Shown here one piece after another: positions 52,135 to 62,993 of a stretch of 64,000 nt of DNA; the stretch's first letter is position 1; each line of letters starts with the position of its first letter. A program made the translations under genes and the position numbers. Origin of the DNA: Isoetes taiwanensis (Eukaryota; Streptophyta; Lycopodiopsida; Isoetales; Isoetaceae); assembly GCA_021234155.1 (NCBI GenBank), contig JAJEKV010000051.1, positions 4,902,698-4,966,697 of the forward strand, written 5' to 3'. The notes under the pieces were generated by a model. It ran no database searches. It was not told where the DNA came from and saw nothing but the letters and a program-made list of their open reading frames with translations.

Positions 52135-52560
52135 GCATTCTAGAAGATTCTAGAATATTCTAGGACATTCTAGAACGTTCTAGAAGATTCTAGAACATTC
52201 TAGGACACTCTGGAGCCATCTAGAACATCCTAGAGCATCCTTGATTTGTTTACAAAGTTCTGCAAAACTTTCTATCTTTAGACATTCTAGAAGATCAAGT
52301 GCTTGCCCAGGAGCACCTGAAACATTCTAGAACATTCTATTATGAGTTCTTGCAAACTTTTAGAAAATTTCAGAACATTCTATTTTGAGCTTTGCAAAGT
52401 TTCAAAAAACCTTCTATTATACATTCTAGAAGATTCTAGGACATTCCAGGATATTCTAGAAGTTCTATTTTTAGATATTCTAGAAGAACTTTCTATTTTT
52501 AGACGTGGAAGTTTCTATTTTTAGACTGCTGCATACCCATGATCATTTGGAACACTTTAA
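52135..52560. repeat. 10-bp periodic TTCTAGAA array
   Basis: ATTCTAGAAG, ATTCTAGAAT, ATTCTAGGAC, ATTCTAGAAC and similar 10-mers follow head to tail from 52135 to about 52240. After that they are mixed with CTTTCTATTTTTAGAC and TTTGCAAAGTTTC repeat modules. The contiguous TTC-nn-GAA spacing equals the heat-shock element consensus. Confidence 0.9.
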
Positions 52561-52564
52561 AACA

Positions 52565-52925
52565 TTCCCTCCTCTCTTTATCTCTCCTCCCTCTTCTTTC
52601 TCTCTCTTCTCTTCTCTCTCTCCCCTCTCTCCTCTCTTTCTCTCTCCTCTTTGTTTTTACCCCCCCTCTCTCTCTCCTCTCTTTCCCCTTTTTCCCTTCT
52701 CTCTCTCCTATCACTCTCTATTTCTCCCCTCTCTTTCTATATATCTTTGTCTCTCTTTTCTATTCCTCTCTCGTCTCCCTCCTCTCTCTTCTCTCTCCTC
52801 TCTCTCTCCTTTCTCTTCTTTCCCCGCTCTCTCGATACTCCTCTCTCTCCTCCCTCCTCTCTTCTCTCTCCTCTCTCTCTCCCATCTTTCTCCCCCCTCT
52901 GTTTTTCCCTCTTCTCTCTCTAGCT
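52565..52925. repeat. homopyrimidine tract 2 (~0.36 kb)
   Basis: C/T-only on the plus strand with rare exceptions. It ends in CTCTCTCTAGCTTTATTCTAGAACATTC, the shared boundary. Confidence 0.97.
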
Positions 52926-52929
52926 TTAT

Positions 52930-53400
52930 TCTAGAACATTCTAGAATTTGGGACATTCTATTATGAGTTCTTGCAAACTCTAAAAAAACTTTCTGTTTTT
53001 AGACTTGATGTTTTCCCATGGTCTCTGGTTGTTTGCAAAGTTTCACAAAACTTTCTATTTTTGATGAGGTACTTGCCGGGGCACTTGGAACATTCTAGAA
53101 CATTCTATTATGAGTTCCTGCAAACTTTTAGGTAACTTTATTTTTTAGACTATGGTAGTTTCTATTCTTGGTGAGGTGCTTATCGTGAGCATCTGAAACG
53201 CGAGAACATTCTATTTTGAGCATTTGCAAAATTTCAAATAACTTCTTTTTTAGACATTCCAGAAGATCCTAGAATCTAGCACATTCTAGAGATTCTAGGA
53301 CATTCTAGAAGCTTCTGAAACCATCTAGAACATTCTAGAACATCTTAGACCATCTGGTGTTGGCCCTCACACTTAACTATGTCGAACTTCTATTTTTAAG
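52930..53400. repeat. TTCTAGAA / TTTGCAAAGTTTC composite repeats
   Basis: Same modules as at 63-64 kb: TTCTAGAACATTCTAT, TGCAAACTTT, CTTTCTATTTTTAGAC, GAGGTGCTTG..GAGCATCTG. Non-coding. Confidence 0.85.
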
Positions 53401-53402
53401 AA

Positions 53403-53620
53403 CTAATGCTTGGTCTAGTGGTAAGGGTGGGGTTTGGGAACAATGTCAGGTTAGTCGTGGTAAACCAAAATTTTGTCCACCAAACTTGGGAGCTTTTGAG
53501 GCCAGCCCGCAGATGACCTAGATCCAAGCCACGTGGCGCCTCCTTTCAGATTGATGAGGTGGGTGCTCACTCACTCTCCTGCAGACGGACACTATTTCTT
53601 TTATAATATATACTAGAAAG
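53403..53620. repeat. short dispersed repeat, copy 1
   Basis: Matches 61370-61585. Both have TTGGTCT(A/G)...GTGGTAAG at the start, GTGGTAAACCAAAA, CCACCAAACTTGGG, GTGGCGCCTCCTT and CGGACACTATTT, ending in a TATA-like ACTAGAAAA tail. The start resembles a pol III A box. The B box is degenerate here but recognisable in copy 2. On the minus strand the CTAGTATATATTATAAAA end also resembles Helitron termini, so a SINE or a small Helitron are both possible. Confidence 0.65.
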
Positions 53621-53889
53621 GAGGCGGCGGCCAGTAGGCTGCTTTCTTTACACTATTCCTCATTTCGTGCCGGGCCTCGCCGTTGTATAAGGCAGCATCT
53701 ACTACATTCATTATTTTTAAGTTGAGGTGCTTGCGTATGAGCGTCTGAAATATTCTAGAACATTCTATTTTCAGTGTTTGCAAAGTTTCCAAAAACCTCC
53801 CATTAAAAGCTGACTCACACTTACTAACATGCACATGTTCGTACTCATATTATTCTATAAAATTTAAATACTTTATTTATATAAGTGCC

Positions 53890-56800
53890 TCCTTATACAC
53901 AACATTCGGGGTGTATGTTCGATGGTCTTTTCATGTGCACCTTGGCGTAGCGTCTGCAGCAATAGCAATTTTGACCCGTCTTGTGGGGTACACCTTGAGG
54001 GCGCGGCAATATAGAAAGTTGTCCATAGGCGGCGGTGCTGGCAGTGAAAGCCCAGCGATTACTCAGATTGACCTGTGATTTATTGATTGTCATTGAGAAT
54101 ACTGGCCCGGATCGGATATTGTCTTCTAGTGAAGGTATGTGTAGATCGGATGGGCGTTAAGTTGATTTTCCGACCTTGAGTGGTGCCTCTGAATTCACCC
54201 GTGACTATTTCCGCCCGTAAAATTCTTCGTATTCGTGTGTGATGCGTGCGTGTTCCATTACTTAGAGCCACCTCGCGGATACATGTTCTAAATATAACAT
54301 CACTATTGCTCACGCCCGGTGTGGGCTTATGGCGGCATTACGGGTGTGAGGTGATTGATGATGAATTCAATGGGAAATTTCCTAATGTCCTCTTCATCTT
54401 CTTCCAGTTGAGGGCATCAATACATTATATGGGTGCAAGTCTCATCACAATCTGCGGTCTTGTCACTAAGACTCAATGTATCCTCATTTTTTTGGAGATA
54501 GTATAGATTTCTCGAATAGATCTTCCATCTTTGTTTGAATTATACTTGTTCCAAACACCTCATCGATAATGTTATTTTGGGCAATGCACTTGCTCGTGAT
54601 TCAGCAGCGTCTTGAGGAGGTGACTGGAAGTCATTCATTGCGTTCCCGTCGTAGCTTCAGCAAGTATTCGGACCATTCCTTTTCGCCCTTGCAAACCGCA
54701 TGTTCGTTGTTAGTTTGAATGTCGAAGTGTTTCCCGCAGTTGCTCTTGACACATTTTAGAGAATCTCCATCTTTTTAGCTTCGTTTGATTACGGTAGTTC
54801 TTTGCCTAAAATCGTAAAGCTAATACAACCATTCCACCGAATAGTGCAGGAGTCTGTCGAATTTTCCTTCAAAAGCAGTATCTCTCTTCTTTGTGAGGCG
54901 TCGGTCGTCATGCTTAATTCATCACACCAAAGTGTTGCTTTTCTTATTCTATCCGCTTTGTTTGCTAGTAGCGCGTAGGTCGGATGTTGCTTGGTGTCAA
55001 GTTTAGGCCGGGAGCTTGAATGTGAGTGCCTTTGTTTGGGCTCCCTTGGTAAAGGCTAAGCTATGCTGTCACATGCAACTGCAATAACACACGAGGAGCT
55101 CTCTCTTCCTCTTAGCATGCTAATAGCTGAAATTACGAAAGGCGAGCGTTTTCGAGACCCCGAGACCATCCACATTTATACCTGTGAATAGGATGGTAGA
55201 CTCCTTCAATTGCAAGTAGAACAGCATCGACTATTTCCTTTTGATTTGGAGTTAATTTTGCATATCGTTCATCACCTTTACTTTTCAAAAGCTTCCCGCC
55301 GAATATTTTGATTGAAGCGATGCATCATGATGCAATGTCATTCTTAGTTGGAGATTGGGTGGTAGCGGTTTGTCCCATTGCAAGGAAGATTTCATTAATA
55401 GATAACAATCTTTGTATTGTAGCCATCTTCCTCGGCATGTCACGGGCATAATCTTACGCCAAGTGCGGCTTGAACTTCTCCACCGGTTCAATGGATGCGA
55501 GGGAGGACCATATATGCAAATGAAAGTGACGTTTAGCCGCGCAATTGAAGGCATTTGAAAACTTATTTGCATCGTCGGCCGTTCTTTCCCGTGCATCAAT
55601 ACGCTAATAGTCAAGTTCCTTTCATTTCATAAATGTATTGCATTTCTTTCGTTGACATTTTCATGTCCTCTTGAAGAAGCTAGTGATACCTTTTCTATGC
55701 TGACAATAAGCATGAAATAACCATCTTTAGATTCCATGTCTTTTGGTGACATTAGCCATTCTTGAAATTAATTTGTACTTGCCTTCCCTTATCTTCGGAT
55801 ACCCTTGGCTTTTTATAAAAGTATAATGATGGGATTTGGATATATATTATTAAGGCGGCCGACATCAACTTTATTTAGCTCAAACCAGCGATGAGCATTG
55901 TATGCTTTGTTCTGACCGCACGTTCCAAGCAATCAGTTCTGACCTTGCTCACTTAATATACTATTTTGCTTGTTGGGCAAATGGACGGAGTAATCTGCTC
56001 ATAATGTAATAGTTAGTATTAATAAAAATATAGTGTGGTTTCCAAATTAACGACACGTACGATTGTGGGATGTGTGTCATGCATTTTGTGACAAATGTCT
56101 ATACATTGTACAGTGCGGGGATGTATCTTGTGTCAAGAGCACCATCAGTCTCTTCTTCAATTTCAGTCTCATCCATTGCTATATCAAAACTGAAATAACG
56201 TCGATGTACATGCAATTGTTCGGCGCTCGTGATCTGTCCATTGTCTTCATTATCCGGTATTTTGTCACCTTGTTCCATTATTAATAGCGCATGTGGTCAC
56301 GGTGAGCCCCGCTTTGATATTCAATTGTATACGAATATAGGCCTTAACTTTTCAAAAATATCTCTAAGATATCATGAAGTTTCCATTGGATTGCGTGTGG
56401 TGCATTGCAACCAAATCGGGATACATCCTGCGGCGTTGACCTACCTCTAAGTTATACGTAATTTCTGGCCAATTTGTATTGCGTGCGCGTATAGCGAATA
56501 GAGTAAGCTTCCCAAATCTTCTTACCAATGCCATGGAATCTTGATAGTTTTGTTGCATGGCATTGCACCCACCATGCTTGTGATGTAAGATGTGTCGAAT
56601 GCCAATCCTTGTGCTTACCTTTCATAGTTTAATCAATCAAGCGCCATACATCTCGGCTCGAGAAGTTTTTTTTGGTCAGTAAGGAGAATTCAGGTGTTGG
56701 CCTCTATTCTTGCGTAGGCATCAACTATGAATTGTTCGTCAGCTTTGCCGCCGCTCAGCGAGGATTGGTCCAAACTTAAGGTGCTGCTCGAGTCTTTGTA

Positions 56801-57655
56801 TTCCTTCGGCGTGCTTGGTCTATACAAATAGTATTGCGGCATGAGCGTTTTTGCCTCCGGCCAGGCTCATTAAGGCGAGTTGGCAATTTCTCATATTCAT
56901 TTGCCATCCCTTGTCACGAGCCAGTATGCTAATGAATAAGTAAAGGCGTCTATATATGAATTACATTAATGGCGATATTTGAGGCCCGCCTTTTTGATGA
57001 ATGCATATATCCCTATTAGTGGCTCCCATACTGGATTCACAAATATCCACAGCAACCTCATTGGCGAATGCGAGGGTTGTATCTTGCTATGAAATCTAGT
57101 CACCTTTGTCATCCTTCGAAGCCATCCTTATACGCATGTCCATTTACCGTCGCGCATTTCTCTACCTCGTGCATCATGTCACGAGGGCTTTGTGCAAATA
57201 GTTCCTGCTTCTTATTTCTAAGTCAAGCTGCCTCATAAGGTCCATGCACTCTTGCATTGTGCACATTGTCTTACGTTCCTCATTGCATATTCCATATCTA
57301 AGATGTATAGTTGGGCATATCGGCGGCGTACATTATCATCGAGATGGCTTGACCCCGAGATCTATGGTACACTTGACCATAGATCTTAAGCAATATCAGA
57401 CCTGGCCTATTAAATTGCTTTGTATATACGCCGAATAATACAAATCCAATACATTATTGTAAGTCGTATGTGATTTGAACTCCCTTACTTTTAGGTAGTC
57501 TCGATTAGTAAATGGTGTAATAACGGAGAGTATTATAGTCAAAGGAGGGCGCTAACCTTGCCATCCTTAGCGGCACTTCGTGTCATCATGTTTAAAGTTA
57601 GTGCATGACAATGCTTGCATTCCGGCTCGATTTCTCCACAATGGTGACGTTGAAT
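53890..57655 (-). pseudogene. Helitron Rep/helicase, heavily decayed
   Basis: Minus-strand landmarks appear in RepHel order. The Cys/His-rich N-terminus (HHCGEIEPECKHCHA then DGKV) is at 57652-57545. RYAQLYILDMEYAMRNVR lies at 57322-57269 and NEVAVDICESSMGATNRDI near 57060-57010. A decayed Walker A (INVDGLGVSKTLAF) is at about 55182-55141, with Walker B-like LWCDELSMT near 54945-54905, DFRQ at 54813-54802 and FKLTTNMRF near 54720-54692. ALSNGTRTHHTRI, RAEIVTGEFRG and RRQYPIR lie within 54268-54110, and MTINKSQ at 54093-54073. Helitron RepHel proteins nick single strands and unwind DNA for rolling-circle transposition. The HUH nickase motif was not located. Stops and frameshifts are many, so it is inactive. 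Confidence 0.85.
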
Positions 57656-58495
57656 GATTGGTCAGAGCTACTACGGTAAAGTTGAAGGATTATCCACCGA
57701 TTTGCCGCGTCTTGTTGCCTCCTACAGCCTTAGCCTCTCAACATGTTGCTCCTCTGTCTCCCTGCTTTGGGCGAGCCTACTTGCAGCCACTTCCTGCGTA
57801 TGGTAGTACTTTGTGTCGCTCTGCTCTCCAAATCTCTCCCTCTTGTGTGTTGAACACCTTTGGCCTCTTTCCTGCCTGGTGGGCCAATCACGATAGCAGC
57901 TCACCCATCCGTCTCTTCTTGTTGGGCGAACTGCTGAAGTCATTTCCTCTGCGTGGTGGGCCAACCTGTGATGGCTGCAGCCCGTCTCTGCCTCTTTGGG
58001 CGTTGGTGATCGCGGCCCTTTGCTCTTTGGTGGTAATCCAGCCTTCGCTCCTCTTCTACTTCTCTACTCTTTGGTAACTTGTTTCTAAGTGACCGGCTCT
58101 ATCATTGTCGCTCCTCTTGGCGTCTCTTTTGTTGGAAATAGTAGCCGTTGTCTTCTATTTGTTGCCTTTCTACATCTGCGCCGTCTGACTAACCTTCTCC
58201 TGTGTCTCTTCTCTTTTATGCGTATGGCATTGTTTTTGTTTTTATCAACAATTTATTACTGCATAAATATCTGACATAGTTAAAATAATGGCTTTAGATA
58301 TGTGAGCTTTTCTTCTATTTTTGGTGAGACAAATAGACACTTTAAAATTCAAACATTTCATACAGTTTCATGCAATAAATTATCTTCTATTACGAAAGAT
58401 TTCTCTAAATTGAAATTGCAACAACTACTTGTCTGTTAGGAAACGTTCCTTTGATTCTTTCTTGAGGGTCTCTATTTTTCTAGATTAACCAATGA
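57656..58495. other. no recognised gene; possible Helitron 5' side
   Basis: An open plus-strand segment at 57658-58077 (139 codons, Leu/Pro/Ser-rich) has no recognisable domain and overlaps the N-terminal end of the Helitron on the other strand. No clear TC terminus of the Helitron was found. Confidence 0.35.
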
Positions 58496-58499
58496 CCAT

Positions 58500-59635
58500 A
58501 TACATTGTTCTAGAACTTTCTAGAACATCTTACATTAACTCTTTTCTAAAATCCCAGAAAACTTGCTATTTTGGGCGATACATTTGCAAATACTACAAAA
58601 TCTTTATTTTGGTTTCTTTATAAACTCTCTATTTTTGATTGATTGGTAAAAAGTTTCTATTTTGGGAGTTCTTTAAGTTATGAGGCAGTCAGGTATTCAA
58701 GATTCCATTTTTAATATGTCAAGGTGCAGAAAAACACCGCATTTTTAGGCAGTGCTTGCCCATGAGACTTTCAAAGTTTAAGTTTGCATTTGTAAGTTTC
58801 AAAAAACTTTCTATTTTTAGACATCTTCAGAAGGTATCTAGAGCATTCAGGCATCATAATTTTTTTGAAAATTCCTGAACTTTCATCCATTTTAGACTAA
58901 GTGCTTGCCAAGAACACACCAGAACATTCTAGAACATTCTATTATAAGTTTGGAAACTTTGAAAACTTTCTATTTTTACCTTAGTTTTAGGCGGCTTGCT
59001 TTGTTTATAGCGTGTAACACATTGTATTAGTTTCAAAACTTTTAGAAAACTTTCTATTTTTTGACCTTGGTTTTAAATTGACACTTGTTTATGGCGTGTA
59101 ACATACATTGTAGTAGTTTGGAACACTCTAAATTCATGAGAGGCATTCCATAAACATTATGGAATAATCCAGAAAGTTTTAAATACATGTTACAAAGTTT
59201 CTATTTTAGAGTGGGGTGCTCTGCTGGGCGCTGTAACACATTGTAGTGGTTTCAGGAACACTCTGGGGTGCTGGAACATTATTCCGCAAACATTGTGAAT
59301 AGTCTGAAAAGGTTTAATCTTACGTTAAAAAGATTTCCTATTTTTAGAGGTAAGTGCTTACTGCTTTGTGTCTAGAAGCTCCGGCCTTGACCTTAAACTG
59401 AACATCCATCTTCATACCAATTGCCTCTTTATATACTGAAAAAAGTCTTTTTTAGCATGAATACATGTGGGATATTTGTGTGTAAACCCTAAATGCATGC
59501 CCCTTTATATCTTGGAAAAGGGCTCTTTTTGCATCTATGCATGTGGATATATGTACCATCTTAGAACTCATTACGCCGCTATAATATTTGAGTTTTGACT
59601 TCTGTTAATGAACTAATGCTAGAAGCAGTGGTAAA
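58500..59635. repeat. composite repeat block with TTCTAGAA and CTATTTTTAGAC modules
   Basis: Contains TTCTAGAACTTTCTAGAAC, repeated CTTTCTATTTTT, GAACATTCTAGAACATTC and GTGTAACACATTGTA modules. From 59385 comes the same CATCCATCTTC..GCATGTGGGATAT block as at 51780-51960, ending in a partial A-box-like GCAGTGGTAA directly before homopyrimidine tract 3. Confidence 0.8.
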
Positions 59636-61258
59636 TCTATCTCTCTGTTTCTCTCCTCTCTCTCTATTTCTCCTCTCTCCTCTACCTTTCTCTATCTTTT
59701 CTTTCTCTCTCTCATCTCTCTTCTTTCCCCTCTCTCTCCTCTCTCTTCCTCTTCTTCCCTCTCTTCTCTCCTCCTCCTATCTTTCTCTCTCCTCTCTCTT
59801 TGTTTCTCTCTCTCTTCTCTCTCCTCTCCTCTGTCTCTATTCTCTCTCTCTCTCTTATTTGTCTCTTCTCTCTCTTGCTCTCTTTTATCCTCTCTCTTCC
59901 ATCCTTCTTCTCTCTCTTCTCTCTCTCTCCTCCCATGCTCCCTTCTCTCTCTCTCTCTATCTCTCTCTCCTCTCTATTTCTCTCTCTCCTCTTCTCTCTT
60001 CTCTCCTCTTCCTCTCTCTTCTCCTCTCCTCTCTCTCTCATCTCTCTTCTTTCCCCTCTCTCCCCCTCTCTCTTCCCTCTTCCCTTTCTCTCTTCTCTCT
60101 CCTCTGTCTCTCTCTCTTCTTTCTCTCCTCCCTCTCCTCCTTCTCTCTCCCTCTATCTCTCTCCTCTCTCTCTCCTCCCTCTTTCCTCTCTCTATCTCCT
60201 CTCTCCTCTTTCCTATCTCCTCATCTCTCCTCTCTTCTCTCTCCTCTCTCCTCTCCTCTCTCTCTCCTCCCATCTCTCTCCTCCTCTCTCTGTTTCTCAT
60301 CTCTCTTCTTTCCTATCTCCTCTCTCTTCCCTCTTCGCTTTCTCTCTTCTCTCTCCTCTCTCCCTCTCTTCTTTTATATATCCTCTTCCTCTCTTCTCTC
60401 TCTCCTCTCTCTCCTATCTCTCTCCTCTCTCCTCTCTCTCTCCTCTCTCCTCTCTCTCTCTCTCCTCCTCTCTCCATCTCCTCTCCTCCTATTTCTCCCC
60501 TCTCTCTATCTCCTCTATCTCTATTCTCTCTCCTCTCTCTTATTCGTCTTTCCTCTCCTTGCTCTCTCTCCTCTCTCTTCCATCCTTCTTCTCTCTCTCT
60601 CTCTCCTCCCATGTCCCTTCTCTCTCTATCTTTCTCCTCTCCTCTCTGTTTCTCTCCTCTCTCTCTCTTCTCTCCCTCTTCCCTCTTCTCCTCTCCTCCT
60701 CTCTCTCCTCTCTCCTCCATCTCTCTCTTCTTTCCCTCCCTCTCCTCTCTTCCCTCTTCCCTTTCTCTCTTCTCTCCTCTCTCTTCCCTCCCTCTCCTCT
60801 CTTCTCTCTCTCCCCTCTCTCCTCTCTCTCCTCCTCTCCTCTCTTCTCCCTCCTCCTCCTCTCCTCCTCCTCTCTCTCCTATCTCTCTCCTCTTTCTGTT
60901 TCTCCCCTCTCTCCCTGTCTCTCATCTCTCTGCTCCTGTTCCTCTCCTCCTCTCTGTTTCTCCCTCTCTCTTTGCAGCTTTCTCTCTTGCCAGATTTCTC
61001 TCTCTCCTCTCTCCTCTCCTCTCTCCTCTCCTCTCACCTCTCTCTCCTCTCCTCTCTCCTCTCTCTCTCCATCTCTATTTCTCCTCTCCCATCTCCTATC
61101 TCTCTCCTCTCTCTATCTCCTATTTCTCTGTCTCCTATTTCTCTCCTCTCTCTCTATTTCTCCCCTCTCTCACCTTTCTCTCTCTTTCTGTTTCTCTCCC
61201 TCTTCTCCTCCTCCTACTCACTTCTCTCCTCCTCTCCCTCCTCTCTTCTCTCTCTAGC
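59636..61258. repeat. homopyrimidine tract 3 (~1.6 kb)
   Basis: The longest C/T-only tract in the window. It ends CTCTCTAGCTTCGTTTCTAGAACATTC, followed by GGGATCATCAAGG. Reading frames of up to about 600 codons on the plus strand and Arg/Glu-rich ones on the minus strand are compositional artefacts. Confidence 0.97.
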
Positions 61259-61369
61259 TTCGTTTCTAGAACATTCTAGAAAGGTTCTGGGATCATCAAG
61301 GCTTTTAATTAATGACAAGATTTCCATTTGTATGGTAAGCTGGACTTCTTGTTATTTGAGAAAGACTGG

Positions 61370-61585
61370 TTGGTCTGAAGTGTGGTAAGTGCAAGTTTGA
61401 GAGCAATATCCGAGTTCAAGTCCGTGGTAAACCAAAAATTTTATCCACCAAACTTGGGCTTTCCAGAAGGCCAAGGCCGCAGACTGACCAGATCGCGCCC
61501 GTGGCGCCTCCTTAATCGATAGGCGTGACATGAGCATGCCAGACTCCACGGACACTATTTTTTGTATATTAGACTAGAAAAGGGC
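61370..61585. repeat. short dispersed repeat, copy 2
   Basis: Partner of 53403-53620. Here a B-box-like GAGTTCAAGTCC is present at about 61412-61423, 30-odd bp after TTGGTCTGAAGTGTGGTAAG, supporting a tRNA-derived internal promoter. It ends CGGACACTATTTTTTGTATATTAGACTAGAAAA. Confidence 0.65.
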
Positions 61586-61659
61586 TTGCGACTGACTCTT
61601 TCCTTTCCTCAAACAAAATGACCTCGACCCAACCTACTTCAGTTGGGCCACCCATGTGC

Positions 61660-62993
61660 CCCTATCTCCATCTCTCTTCATTCTCTCTTCTCTTTCCTAT
61701 CTCTCCTCTCTCTCTGTCTCTTTCCTGCTTCTCTCTTCTCTCTGTCTCCTCTCCCGTCTCTCTTCTCTCTCCACATCCTCTTCTTTCTCTCTCCTCTCTT
61801 CTCTCTCTTGTCCTCTCTCTCTTTCTCTCCTCTCTTCTCTTTCCTCTCTTCTTTCCCTCTAGTTGTTCTCCTCTCTCTCTTCTCTCTTCTCTCTCCTCTT
61901 GCTCTCTCTCCTATCTACCATCTCTCTCTCTCCTCTTTCTCTATTTCTCCTCTCTATATTTCTCTCTCTCTTTTCTATTCCTCTCTCTCTCTTCTCTCTC
62001 CTCTCTCCTCTCTCCTCTCTCTCCTCTCTCTTCCCTCTGTCCTTTCTCTCCTCTCTCCTCTCCCCTCTCCTCTTTCAAGCTGTCCTCTCTCTTCTTCCCC
62101 TCTCTCTCCCATGTCTCTTCCCTCTTCCTCTTCCTCTCCCTCTCCCTCTCCCTCTCCCTCCCGCTCTCTCTTCTCTCCTCTCACATTCTCTCCTCCTATC
62201 TCTTCTCTCTCTTCCCCTTTTCTCCTCTCTCATTTTCTTGTCTCCTCCTCTCTCTCTCATCTCTCTTCTTTCCCTCTCTCCTCTCTCTCTTCCCTCTTTC
62301 TTCTCTCTTCTCTCTCCCCCTCTTGTCTTTCTCTCTCCTCTCTTTTGTTTCTCTCTCTTCTCTCTCTCCCTCTCCTTCTGTCTCTATTCTCTCCTCCCTC
62401 TCTTGTCTTTCTCTCTCCTCTCTCCTTGCTCTTTCTATTCCTCTCTTCTCCATGCTCCTTCTCTCTCCTCTCTATCTTTCTCTCCTCTCCTATTTCTCTC
62501 TCTCTCCCTCCTCTTTCCTCTCTTCTCTCTCTTCTCTCTCCTCTTGTGCTCTGCTCTCTCTCTCCTCCTCTCCTCTCTTCTCTCTCTCCTCCTCCTCTCT
62601 CCTCCTCCTCTCCTCTCTTCCTCTCTCTCTCCTCTCTCCTCTCTTCTCTCTCCTATCTCCTCTCTCTCTATTTCTCCCCTCCTCTCTATCTCCTCTCTCT
62701 TCTCTCTCCTCTCTTCTTCTATCTCTCTCCCTCTCCTCTCTCTATCTCTCTCTCCTGCCTCCTCCTCTTCTCTTTTCTCTTCTCTCCTCCCTCCTCCTCC
62801 TCTTTCCTCCTCCTCTCTCCTCTCTCTCTCCTCTCCCTTCTATCTCTCTCCTCTCTCTATTTCTCCCCTCTCTCTGTCTCCTATCTCTCTCTCTCCTCTC
62901 TCTGTCTCTGTTTCTCTATCTTGTTTCTCTCCTCTCTCTCCTTTCTCCTCTCCTCTCCTCTTCTTCTCTGCCTTCCTCCTCTTCTCTCTCTAG
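61660..62993. repeat. homopyrimidine tract 4 (~1.3 kb)
   Basis: C/T-only tract with inner CCTCTC hexamer runs (near 62130-62160). It ends CTCTCTAGCTTTTTTAGAACATTCTAG, the shared boundary, followed by GGGATCATCGG. Confidence 0.97.

Noticed and set aside
55285-55614. 109-codon minus-strand frame as a separate gene
   Set aside because: The neighbouring frame over the same DNA continues the Helitron reading; this frame shows no family similarity.
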